Assembly (NCBI GenBank): GCA_016213325.1
Contig: JACRAY010000020.1
Location: 1-64,000, forward strand
Reading direction: 5' to 3'
Length of the DNA: 64,000 nucleotides
Source: Burkholderiales bacterium
Lineage (GTDB): Bacteria > Pseudomonadota > Gammaproteobacteria > Burkholderiales > Burkholderiaceae_C
Shown here in pieces: positions 54,049-62,064 of the stretch. Numbering within the stretch: position 1 is the first letter of the stretch; every line of letters starts with the position of its first letter. Below the pieces are notes generated by a model. That model searched no databases. It worked only from the letters and a program-made list of their open reading frames with translations, and was not told the origin of the DNA. The position numbers were made by a program, and so were the translations under genes.

Positions 54049-56136
54049 CTACGGCCGCGCCGGCCGCGCCGGCCGAGAAGCCGCCGAAGCCGCTTCCGAA
54101 GCCGCCGCAGAAGCCGCAGTCGCAGGCCGCCCGAACGGGCGCGGCGGGGCCGACGCACCTCCGGCGCGCGGCGCCGGGGGAGCGAAACCACCCGGTGCCG
54201 CACTGGGCGCCGCCGGCGCCGATGCCGGTGCAGCCGCAGGTGCAGGCGCCGGTGCCGGCGCAGCCGGACGCGGAGCAGGCGCAGGCGCGGGTGCCGAAGC
54301 AGCCGGCGGCGGCGTAGCGGGACGCGGCGCTGGAGCAGGTGCAGGCGCAGGTGCGGGCGCAGGCGCCGGAGCCGTCACGGGTGCCGGTGCCGCAGGCTGC
54401 GGCCGCGGCGCCGGAGCCGGTGCCGGCGCGGGCGATGGCGGCACGGCCGGCGTCGCAGGCGTTGCAGGAATCGCAGGACGCGCCGGCGGCGAAGCCGGTT
54501 GCGCCGGCGTCGCAGGCTGTGCCGGCTGTGCAGCCGGTGCGGGCGGCGCCATCGCAGGCGGCGCGGCACCGGGAGCCTCGCGCGCCGGCGGCGCACCGAA
54601 CGGCCGCGGCTGCCGCGGCCCGCTGGCCGCTTGCGCCGTTGCAGGCGGGCGCAAGGTCGGCGCAGGCGCCGGTTGCGTGACCACCTTCACTTCAGGCGCC
54701 GCGGCGGGCGCTGACGGCCGCACTTGCTGGCGCGCCGAATCGTCCAGCGGCTGGCCGGGCCGCGCCTGCAGTTGCTGCTGCTGCGCAGCCAGCCCCGGCG
54801 GCGGAGGCGGCGGTGCCGTACGAGCAATGGTGCGGCGGTCGAACGTGCGCGCCGGTGGCGGCTCGCTGCGCGGCGCCGCGCCGATCACGCTGCGCTCCGT
54901 CGGTGCCACCGGCGGCGCCATGGCGATCGGGCGGCCCGCCAGTGCCGACGGCTGCACGCGCGTGGCGGTCTTCGCGGATTGCGATTGTGCAAAGGCGGCT
55001 GCGGCCATGCCGATCACCGCGCCCACGATGGCCTGGTTGGCATAGCGCGGCGGCGGCTCGTAGTAGTTGCGCTGCATGCCCGGCGCGAACTGCAGGTTGG
55101 CGCGGTTCACGCTTTCGACATAGCTGCGGCTGGCGGTGTACGACGGCCGGTAGGCCTCGCCGGGCCCCAGCGGGAACCACGCGACCTCGCCACGCCCCTG
55201 GTCGACGAAAGCCACGGTGGCGGGCACATACCAGGCGTCGGCGCGCGATGCGGGCGGCACCCAGGCCCAGCGGTCGTCGACATACGCCCAGCGCCCGTAG
55301 TGCGTCACGGCAAAGCCCCACGGCGCGTCGTCGATCCAGGTCCAGCCCCACGGATCCACCCAGGACCAATGGCCTTCGCGGAACGGTGCCCAGTCGGACG
55401 ACACCCGGTTCGGCACCCAGACGTAGCCGTAGCTCGTGCTGCGTACCCACGTGCCGTGGGCGTCCAGTTCCTGCCAGCCGGCGACGTCCGCCGACACATA
55501 GCGCAGCGACCGCCCGGCTGCATAGCGCGACTCACGCTGGGCCGCCCAGCGGTCGAAGTCGTCGACCATCGGCCGCACCAGTTCGACGTCGCGCAGGCCG
55601 GTGCCGTAGAAGCGGTAGCCCTGGCGCACGTCGACCACGTAGGCCGCGCCCTCGCCCCAGGCCTCGCCCCGCCCGCGGCGCACCAGCACCGTGGTGGCGT
55701 CGTCGCGCGGGTCCACGTTCAGGCGGTACTCGCCCAGCGTGCGGATGGTGAAGGCCAGGTTCGGCGTGGCCAACTCGATGTTGTCGCGGGCGTTGCGCGA
55801 GCGCACGTTCACCTCGCCCTGCGTCACCTGCAACTGGATGAGGCGCTGCGACAGGTTCAGCACGGTCAGGCTGGTGCCGCCGTCGAGCCGAACGGTGGCA
55901 GCGCCGAACTGCAGTTCGGCCCGGGCGCCCTGGTGCACCCAGATGCGGTCGCCCGGGGCCAGCGGCCGGTTGACGGGCGCCTGGAACCAGTTGGTTTCGC
56001 CCGCAGGCGACAGGCTCACGGCACCGCTCGCATAAGCGACACGGCCCACCCGCGATGGCGGGTCGGCCCATGCCATGGTAGTGATGAGCAGCAATGCCAG
56101 CGCAAGGAATCGCGCGGCGAGATTTCGGACGGACAT
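54049..56136 (-). CDS. FecR-domain / DUF6600-type exported protein with Pro-Ala tail, paralog 2
   Basis: A 695-residue exported protein. A signal peptide (about 1-24) is followed by a FecR domain (about 30-200: RVAYASGAVSLSPAGETNWF, PGDRIWVHQGARAELQFGAA). Then comes a Tyr/Trp-rich beta module (about 210-350) with SSDWAPFREGHWSWVDPWGW-like strands typical of DUF6600. The last 300 residues are Pro/Ala/Gln repeats (PAPAPAPRPATPPPAASAPA). It is longer than the first FecR protein. The start is set at the signal peptide (MSVRNLAARF). The repeat tail also makes long false frames on the other strand. Confidence 0.78.
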   Translation of the reverse strand: MSVRNLAARFLALALLLITTMAWADPPSRVGRVAYASGAVSLSPAGETNWFQAPVNRPLAPGDRIWVHQGARAELQFGAATVRLDGGTSLTVLNLSQRLIQLQVTQGEVNVRSRNARDNIELATPNLAFTIRTLGEYRLNVDPRDDATTVLVRRGRGEAWGEGAAYVVDVRQGYRFYGTGLRDVELVRPMVDDFDRWAAQRESRYAAGRSLRYVSADVAGWQELDAHGTWVRSTSYGYVWVPNRVSSDWAPFREGHWSWVDPWGWTWIDDAPWGFAVTHYGRWAYVDDRWAWVPPASRADAWYVPATVAFVDQGRGEVAWFPLGPGEAYRPSYTASRSYVESVNRANLQFAPGMQRNYYEPPPRYANQAIVGAVIGMAAAAFAQSQSAKTATRVQPSALAGRPIAMAPPVAPTERSVIGAAPRSEPPPARTFDRRTIARTAPPPPPPGLAAQQQQLQARPGQPLDDSARQQVRPSAPAAAPEVKVVTQPAPAPTLRPPATAQAASGPRQPRPFGAPPAREAPGAAPPAMAPPAPAAQPAQPATPAQPASPPARPAIPATPATPAVPPSPAPAPAPAPRPQPAAPAPVTAPAPAPAPAPAPAPAPRPATPPPAASAPAPAPAPRPAAPAPAPAPAAAPASAPAAPSAAPGGFAPPAPRAGGASAPPRPFGRPATAASAAASEAASAASRPARPARP

Positions 56137-56250
56137 GTGCACCCCGGTTGTGCCCGCGCCAGCGGCGGGCCCCGGGCGCATCATGTCACCGCCGAGCCGG
56201 GCCGTGTAGGCACCGTCAGGAATGCGCGGCTTGCGCCTACAGACGAACCC

Positions 56251-56586
56251 TCAGGGCTTGGCCTCGGCCTGTGGCGGCGGCGGGGTGCGCGCGCGCCCGA
56301 TGCGCTTGTACGGAATCGCGCGGCCCAGCAGCACCAGCACCGTGATGCCGGTGAGCATGCCGATGGCCAGCGAGTAGCCGCCCGCGATCACCGGGTCCTG
56401 CAGGTTGTACGTGAGCTTGTACAGCGCCGTCAGTGCCGACACCAACATGGTCATGGCGGCGATGAAGAAGCCCAGGGCGTCGCCCAGCACGACGCGCTGG
56501 CCGCAGTTCTTGCAGGCCGAAATGTCGCTGAAGAACAGCTTGTGCACGGCCAGGCCGTTCTTGCATTGGGGACAACGGTAGTTCAT
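56251..56586 (-). CDS. Small zinc-ribbon membrane protein
   Basis: A 111-residue protein. The N-terminal zinc-ribbon has CPQC and CKNCG pairs (about 5-29), and then two membrane helices (about 37-60 and 69-90). GGAGG precedes the ATG. It resembles small bacterial zinc-ribbon proteins of unknown function located beside membrane-lipid genes; here it lies between the FecR-type gene and psd. Confidence 0.75.
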   Translation of the reverse strand: MNYRCPQCKNGLAVHKLFFSDISACKNCGQRVVLGDALGFFIAAMTMLVSALTALYKLTYNLQDPVIAGGYSLAIGMLTGITVLVLLGRAIPYKRIGRARTPPPPQAEAKP

Positions 56587-56646
56587 CGGGCCCTCCGTGG
56601 GAATGGAGTGTTATAGCGAGAATCGTTCCCGCTGAAAAGACGGTTG

Positions 56647-57498
56647 CTACGTCACGACCGTGTGCTGTATCACGGTTGCCATGGGTTCGCCGAGCTTCAC
56701 CGGGACCGTAGGGGCCCAGTCGGGCACGAAAGTCAGCACGTTCTGCGGGAACAGCAGGATGACGGTGGAGCCCAGCAGGAAGCGCCCCATCTCGGCGCCC
56801 TTGGCCAGCGTGATGTCCTTGCCAGCGTAGTCCCACTCGCGGACGTTGCGGGTGCGCGGCGGGTTCACCACGCCGTGCCACACCGTCGCCATGCTGCCCA
56901 CGATGGTGGCGCCCACCAGCACCAGCACCATGGGGCCGTGCTCGCATTCGAACACGCACACCACCCGCTCGTTGCGCGCGAACAGGCCGGGCACGTGCCG
57001 GGCGGTCAGCGGGTTCACCGAGAACAGGTCGCCCGGCACGTAGATCATGCGGGTCAGCTTGCCGTCGCACGGCATGTGGATGCGGTGGTAGTCCTTGGGT
57101 GCCAGGTACAGCGTGCAGAAGTGCCCGTGGTCGAAGCGGTGGGCCAGCTGCTGGTCGCCGCCCACCAGGGCGCGCGTGGAATAGCTGTGGCCCTTGGCCT
57201 GGAACAGCTGGTCGTGCTCGATCGGGCCGAACTGGCTGATGGCGGCGTCCACCGGGCAGATGAAGGGCGCCTCGGAGATCGGCCGCGCGCCCGGCTTCAG
57301 CGGCCGGGTGAAGAAGTCGTTGAAGCTCTTGTAGCTTTCGATGCGCGGGTCGGCGGCCTCGGCCATGTTGACCTTGTAGTGCGCCACGAACTTTCGCACG
57401 ACCGCGTGGGTCAGGCCCCCGAGCTCCATGCCTGCCAGCAGCCCGGCGGCCTGCGTCATCAGTTTCTTGGGCAACAGGTATTGCCGCTGGATGGGCAT
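56647..57498 (-). CDS. psd: Phosphatidylserine decarboxylase
   Basis: A 283-residue proenzyme that converts phosphatidylserine to phosphatidylethanolamine. The self-cleavage motif LGST is in MGRFLLGSTVILLF (Ser244, becoming the pyruvoyl group). Family motifs FFTRPLKPGARPI, LAPKDYHRIHMPCDG and NERVV are present. The start is set at 57498 (MPIQRQYLLPKK); a start four codons upstream is possible. It lies divergent from the ABC transporter ATPase gene with a 31-bp gap. Confidence 0.94.
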   Translation of the reverse strand: MPIQRQYLLPKKLMTQAAGLLAGMELGGLTHAVVRKFVAHYKVNMAEAADPRIESYKSFNDFFTRPLKPGARPISEAPFICPVDAAISQFGPIEHDQLFQAKGHSYSTRALVGGDQQLAHRFDHGHFCTLYLAPKDYHRIHMPCDGKLTRMIYVPGDLFSVNPLTARHVPGLFARNERVVCVFECEHGPMVLVLVGATIVGSMATVWHGVVNPPRTRNVREWDYAGKDITLAKGAEMGRFLLGSTVILLFPQNVLTFVPDWAPTVPVKLGEPMATVIQHTVVT

Positions 57499-57529
57499 GG
57501 GAGGGAGCATGCCGCGATAATAGCGAGCC

Positions 57530-58462
57530 TTGACGACCCCTGACCTGCTCCTGGACGCCCGCCACCTCAGCAAGCGCTACGGCGACACCGTCGTGGTGCG
57601 CGACCTGTCGTTCCACATCGGTGCGGGCGAGTGCCTGGGCGTGATCGGCCCCAACGGGGCGGGCAAGACCACCACCATCCGCATGTGCCTGGGCCTGACC
57701 GTGCCCGACAGCGGCGAGATCCGCGCGCTGGGCCTGTCCATGCCGCGCGACGCGCTGGCCATCAAGGCGCAGCTGGGCGTGGTGAGCCAGTTCGACTCGC
57801 TGGACCCCGACTTCACCTGCGAAGAGAACTTGCAGGTGTACGGCCGCTACTTCGGCATGAAGGAGCGCGACATCCGCGCGCGCATCCCGCAGCTGCTGGA
57901 GTTTGCGGCGCTCACGCACAAGGCGGCAGCCAAGCCGAGCGAACTGTCGGGCGGCATGCGGCGGCGCCTGTCGCTGGCGCGCTCGCTGGTGAACGACCCG
58001 CGCCTGCTGCTGCTGGACGAGCCCACCACCGGGCTGGACCCGCAGGCGCGGCACCTGATGTGGGAGCGGCTGCAGGTGCTGCTGCAGCAGGGCAAGTCAA
58101 TCCTGCTCACCACGCATTTCATGGACGAGGCCGAGCGCCTGTGCTCGCGCCTGATCGTGCTGGACCATGGCCGCAAGATCGCCGAAGGCCGCCCGCGCGA
58201 CCTGATTGCCGAGCACCTGGAGCCCGACGTGGTGGAAGCCTATGGCAATGGCTCGGTCTCACTGGCAAACTCGCCCCTGAAGTCGCTGGCGGCGCGCACC
58301 GAGGTCAGCGGCGAAACCGTGTTCTTCTATACCCACGACGCCAAACCACTGCTGGACCGGCTGTCCGTCGAGCATCCGCGGTTGCGCACGTTGCATCGGC
58401 CGGCGAACCTTGAGGACTTGTTCCTCAAACTCACTGGCAGGCAGATCAGGGAGGAAGGGTGA
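57530..58462 (+). CDS. ABC transporter ATP-binding protein (NodI/DrrA-like)
   Basis: A 310-residue ABC ATPase. Walker A GPNGAGKTT (40-48), signature LSGGMRRRLSLARSL and Walker B LLLLDEPTTGLDP are intact. The C-terminal extension (about 225-310) is of the NodI/daunorubicin exporter type. The start is TTG at 57530, the only one compatible with the first beta strand. Its permease is the next gene, separated by an ACGCAGAAG repeat. The substrate is unknown. Confidence 0.92.
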   Translation: MTTPDLLLDARHLSKRYGDTVVVRDLSFHIGAGECLGVIGPNGAGKTTTIRMCLGLTVPDSGEIRALGLSMPRDALAIKAQLGVVSQFDSLDPDFTCEENLQVYGRYFGMKERDIRARIPQLLEFAALTHKAAAKPSELSGGMRRRLSLARSLVNDPRLLLLDEPTTGLDPQARHLMWERLQVLLQQGKSILLTTHFMDEAERLCSRLIVLDHGRKIAEGRPRDLIAEHLEPDVVEAYGNGSVSLANSPLKSLAARTEVSGETVFFYTHDAKPLLDRLSVEHPRLRTLHRPANLEDLFLKLTGRQIREEG

Positions 58463-58473
58463 CCAAGGGCTGG

Positions 58474-58582
58474 GCTTTGAACGCAGAAGACGCAGAAATT
58501 GCGCAGAAGGCGCAGAAGAAATTTCCAGGTTGTCTTTTCTGCGTCTTCTGCGTAGTTTCTGCGTCTTCTGCGTTCTGAACCA
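58474..58582. repeat. ACGCAGAAG-family palindromic repeat, copy D
   Basis: Left arm CTTTGAACGCAGAAGACGCA followed by GAAATTGCGCAGAAGGCGCA; right arm with TTCTGCGTCTTCTGCGTAGT and TTCTGCGTCTTCTGCGTTCT. It lies inside the ABC operon: 11 bp after the ATPase stop, and ending 2 bp before the permease ATG, where no ordinary ribosome site is left. Confidence 0.87.
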
Positions 58583-58584
58583 AG

Positions 58585-59406
58585 ATGAGTAGCTACTTCG
58601 TCCCGCCCGCCACACCAGGCCCATGGCGCCCGCCGGCGCTGTCGATGCGCTGGTGGCCGGTGTTCCGGCGCAACCTGCTGGTGTGGCGCAAGCTGGTCGT
58701 GCCCAGCCTCATCGGCAACATCGCCGAGCCGCTGATCTGGCTGGTGGCCTTCGGCTACGGCATGGGCATGCTGGTGGGTGAGGTCAAGGTGGGCGGCCAG
58801 GCCGTGCCCTACATCCTGTTCCTGGCCAGCGGCTCCATCTGCATGAGCACCATGAACGCCGCGTCGTTCGAGGCGCTCTACTCGGCCTTCTCGCGCATGC
58901 ACGTGCAGAAAACCTGGGACGGCATCATGAACGCGCCGGTGATCCTGGACGACGTCGTGATGGCCGAGATGCTGTGGGCCGGCTTCAAGTCGCTGTTTAC
59001 CGCAACGGCCATCCTGGCTGTGATGCTGGTGCTGGACATCAGCCACAGCCCCAAGCTGCTGGCCGCCTGGCCGGTGCTGCTGTTCGCGGGCATCACGTTC
59101 TCCTGCATCGCGCTCATCTTCAACGCGCTGGCCAAGGGCTACGACTTCTTCACCTACTACTTCACGCTGTTCCTCACGCCCATGATGTTCCTGTCGGGCG
59201 TGTTCTTCCCGCGCGACCAGCTGCCCGCGGCGGTGCGCGTGCTGTCCGACTGGCTGCCGCTCACGGCCGCGGTGGAACTGGTGCGACCGATGTTCTTGGA
59301 CCGCTGGCCCGACGAGCCGCTGCGCAACCTGCTCGTGCTGGCGGTGTACGCGGTGGCCGCCTACTGGGTGGCGCTGGCGCTCACGCGCCGCCGCTTCGCC
59401 AACTGA
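58585..59406 (+). CDS. ABC-2 type permease (NodJ-like)
   Basis: A 273-residue membrane protein with about six helices. ABC-2 family segments include WLVAFGYGMGMLVGEVKVGG, ASGSICMSTMNAASFEALYS and PMMFLSGVFFPRDQLPAAVR. It forms the membrane part of the exporter with the upstream ATPase. The nodulation-type name is by similarity only; no nod genes are present. Its ATG follows directly on repeat copy D. Confidence 0.9.
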   Translation: MSSYFVPPATPGPWRPPALSMRWWPVFRRNLLVWRKLVVPSLIGNIAEPLIWLVAFGYGMGMLVGEVKVGGQAVPYILFLASGSICMSTMNAASFEALYSAFSRMHVQKTWDGIMNAPVILDDVVMAEMLWAGFKSLFTATAILAVMLVLDISHSPKLLAAWPVLLFAGITFSCIALIFNALAKGYDFFTYYFTLFLTPMMFLSGVFFPRDQLPAAVRVLSDWLPLTAAVELVRPMFLDRWPDEPLRNLLVLAVYAVAAYWVALALTRRRFAN

Positions 59407-59412
59407 AGCGCC

Positions 59413-59898
59413 ATGAAAAGCCTGGGCCTGCCCGACGACTTCGTGGCCCTGGTGGCCAAGGGCATCTCCGTCATCGTCGCCTCGCGCGACGCCGGGCTGC
59501 GACCCTCGGTGATGCGCGCGGTGGGCTGCAAGCTCGGCCCCGCCGAAGGCGAAGTCACGGTGTACCTGTCGCGCCCGCAGTCGCGCCAGCTGCTGCTGGA
59601 CCTGGCGGCCGGCGGCGGCATCGCCGTGGTGTTCAGCCATCCGCGCACGCACCGCACCTTCCAGCTGAAGTCGCGTCGGGTGTCGCTGCGCAACGCGGGG
59701 CCCGAAGACGAGCCGGAGCTCGAGCGCTACGCCCTGTCGATGGAAGACGAGATTTCAGCGGTGGGGTTCACGCGTGAACTCGCGCGCGCGATGCTGGTGC
59801 ACGGCGCGGACGAAGTGGTGGCCGTGAGCTTCAGGCCCGAACTGGCCTTCGACCAGACGCCCGGACCGCGCGCGGGCACGGCGGTGGAGCGCCCATGA
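59413..59898 (+). CDS. Pyridoxamine 5'-phosphate oxidase-fold protein
   Basis: A 161-residue protein with the split beta-barrel of flavin-binding PNPOx-like proteins (FVALVAKGISVIVASRDAGL; VTVYLSRPQSRQLLLDLAAG). It probably binds FMN, haem or F420; no residues decide which. It starts six bases after the permease gene and its stop overlaps the next gene (ATGA), so all four genes from the ATPase on appear to be one operon. Confidence 0.75.
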   Translation: MKSLGLPDDFVALVAKGISVIVASRDAGLRPSVMRAVGCKLGPAEGEVTVYLSRPQSRQLLLDLAAGGGIAVVFSHPRTHRTFQLKSRRVSLRNAGPEDEPELERYALSMEDEISAVGFTRELARAMLVHGADEVVAVSFRPELAFDQTPGPRAGTAVERP

Positions 59899-61235
59899 TC
59901 CCCGCGACGCTGCCCGATATTCGCGCCTGCTTCGAAGGCGCCATCCCTGCGCTGCTGGCCACCTGCGACGCCGACGGCCTGCCCAACGTGGCCTACATCT
60001 CGCAGGTGTACTACCTCGACGAGCGCCACGTGGCGCTGTCGTTCCAGTTCTTCAACAAGACACGGCAGAACATCCTGGCCAACCCGTACGCGGTGGTGCT
60101 GGTGATCGACCCGCTGACCGGCCGCTTCTGGCGGCTGCACATCCGCTACCTGCGCACCGAGACCGAAGGGCCGCTGTTCGAGGGCATGAAGGCGCAGCTG
60201 GCCGGCATCGCGTCGCACACCGGCATGCAGGGCGTGTTCCGCCTGCTCGGCTCGGATGTGTACGTGGTGGAACACCTCGAGGAAGTGCCCAGCGCGCCGC
60301 TGCCGGCGCCGCCGCCGAAAGCCAGCGTGCTGGGCGCCTTGCGCCGCGCCAGCGAGCGGCTGGCGCGCAGCACCTCGCTGGACGAGGCGCTGGCCGCCGT
60401 GCTGAGCAGCCTGTCGGACTTCATGGGCGTGCGGCACGCCATGGTGCTGATGCTCGACGCCGGCAGCGAGCGCCTGTACACGGTGGCGAGCGCGGGCTAT
60501 GCGACGTCGGGCGTGGGCTCGGAGATCGCCGTCGGCCAGGGCGTGATCGGCGTGGCCGCGCGCGAGCGCACGCCGGTGCGCATCGGGCACATGACCAGCG
60601 CCTACCTGTACAGCCAGGCCATGCGCAGCAGCCTGGAAGCAAACGTGCCCGACTACTTCGGCGCGGCCGACATCCCCTACCCCGGCCTCGCCGAGCCGCA
60701 CAGCCAGATTGCGGTGCCCATCGTGTGCGGGCCGCGCCTGCTGGGCGTGCTGTTTGCCGAGAGCCCGCAGGACTTGCGCTTCAGCTACGAGGACGAGGAT
60801 GCCTTCGTCGCGATTGCCGGGCAACTGGGCTCGGCGATCGAGTTGCTGCGCACGGCGGACGAAGGCGCGGAAGCTCCGGCCGCGGCGCCCTCACCCAGCG
60901 CGGACAAAGGTGGAGCGCCGGTGGTGGTGCGGCACTTCGCGGCCAACGACAGCGTGTTCATCAACGACGCCTACCTGATCAAGGGCGTGGCCGGCGCCAT
61001 CCTGTGGAAGCTGCTGCGCGACCATCGCGACCATGGCCGCACCGAGTTCAGCAATCGCGAGTTGCGGCTGGATGCGACGCTGAAGCTGCCCGACATCAGC
61101 GACAACCTGGAGGCGCGCTTGCTGCTGTTGCAGCGGCGGCTGGCCGAGCAGAGCCCGCACCTGAAGATCGAGAAGACGGGGCGCGGGCGGTTCCGGTTGG
61201 TGATGGATCGGCCCATCGAGATGGTCGAGGGTTGA
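59895..61235 (+). CDS. PNPOx-fold, GAF and winged-helix-like three-domain protein
   Basis: A 446-residue protein with three parts. An N-terminal PNPOx barrel lies at about 10-135 (PALLATCDADGLPNVAYISQ). A GAF domain follows at about 155-320 (LDEALAAVLSSLSDFMGVRH; GQGVIGVAARERTPVRIGHM). A C-terminal helical, winged-helix-like region (about 345-446) contains NREL and LLLQRRLAEQ. This is an unusual fusion that could sense a redox or flavin signal through GAF and act on DNA or a partner. It is coupled to the smaller PNPOx gene by an ATGA junction. Confidence 0.75.
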   Translation: MIPATLPDIRACFEGAIPALLATCDADGLPNVAYISQVYYLDERHVALSFQFFNKTRQNILANPYAVVLVIDPLTGRFWRLHIRYLRTETEGPLFEGMKAQLAGIASHTGMQGVFRLLGSDVYVVEHLEEVPSAPLPAPPPKASVLGALRRASERLARSTSLDEALAAVLSSLSDFMGVRHAMVLMLDAGSERLYTVASAGYATSGVGSEIAVGQGVIGVAARERTPVRIGHMTSAYLYSQAMRSSLEANVPDYFGAADIPYPGLAEPHSQIAVPIVCGPRLLGVLFAESPQDLRFSYEDEDAFVAIAGQLGSAIELLRTADEGAEAPAAAPSPSADKGGAPVVVRHFAANDSVFINDAYLIKGVAGAILWKLLRDHRDHGRTEFSNRELRLDATLKLPDISDNLEARLLLLQRRLAEQSPHLKIEKTGRGRFRLVMDRPIEMVEG

Positions 61236-61243
61236 GCCGGAAC

Positions 61244-61957
61244 TCAGGCAATGCCCAGCGCGTTAGCAAGCTTCTCCCACTCCCGCTGCGACAAGTGCGG
61301 CCTGACGGTCGCCACCACCGCATCGAAAGCCTGCGGCGGCGCCTTGGCCTGCATGTCGGCCATCATCTTCAAGCGCTCCTGCGGGTTCATGAAAGGCACC
61401 AGCCAGCGCGCCGCGAACAGCATCACGTCGGGCGGGATCGACGCGATGATCGCGTCGTGGATCGCCGCCAGCTCGGCGTCGGTATAACGCGCCCACAGCA
61501 CGGCGTTGTGCGCGGTCTCTTCCACATGCATGTGCTGGAAGTTCTCGGCGATGAACAGCGCCAGCTCGCGGTACAGGACGGTGGCCATCGCGGGCTTCTG
61601 CGCGACGGCGCTGGCGCGCAGCACGCCCACCGTGCCGGCCACGTGCGCGATGTGGCGCACGTGCTGCTCGTGCTCGTGGCCGATGGCCGAGCTGGCGCCG
61701 GGGGCGCGCGCCTCGATGGCGGTGTGCAGGAACTTGTTTTCCTTGTCCAGGTGCAGGCGGCAGAAGTCCAGCAGCTCCAGCACGCGCTGCGTCACCTGCG
61801 CCAGGTCGAGGTCGTCCGCCACGTCCATGCGGCCCACGGCCAGCAGCGTGTCGGACATGAGCGCGCGCAGCGCCTTGTGGATGCCGCCGTACAGGTCGAC
61901 GCGCGGGGTTTCGGCGGCGCTGGCGAGCCGGGTGAGTTCCTGGGGGTTGACGTTCAT
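61244..61957 (-). CDS. Hemerythrin-like protein
   Basis: A 237-residue all-helical protein. Iron-binding-type histidines are spread as in hemerythrin-like domains: LYGGIHKALRALM, FCRLHLDKENKFLH, IGHEHEQHVRHIAH and FQHMHVEETAHNAVLW. It probably binds a diiron centre and senses O2 or NO. GGAAG precedes the ATG. It converges with the PNPOx-GAF gene, stops 8 bp apart. Confidence 0.78.
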   Translation of the reverse strand: MNVNPQELTRLASAAETPRVDLYGGIHKALRALMSDTLLAVGRMDVADDLDLAQVTQRVLELLDFCRLHLDKENKFLHTAIEARAPGASSAIGHEHEQHVRHIAHVAGTVGVLRASAVAQKPAMATVLYRELALFIAENFQHMHVEETAHNAVLWARYTDAELAAIHDAIIASIPPDVMLFAARWLVPFMNPQERLKMMADMQAKAPPQAFDAVVATVRPHLSQREWEKLANALGIA

Positions 61958-62064
61958 GGTGCTTCCTTCGTTGTGAGGGAAGGAAGTCTAGGAACGTGAG
62001 CAGGCGCCCGTTCTGAAAAACTGGCTAAGGAAACCTTCAAACATCCTTAAACGGACGGGGGCCG
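61958..62064. promoter_or_regulatory. Spacer with short inverted repeat before the hemerythrin-like gene
   Basis: The 107-bp gap carries CTAAGGA and TCCTTAA separated by 12 bases (about 62024-62050) and no clear promoter boxes. A regulator site is possible but unproven. Confidence 0.3.

Noticed and set aside
54724..56616. Plus-strand frame of 630 codons
   Set aside because: It is the antisense of the FecR/DUF6600 gene and its repeat tail.
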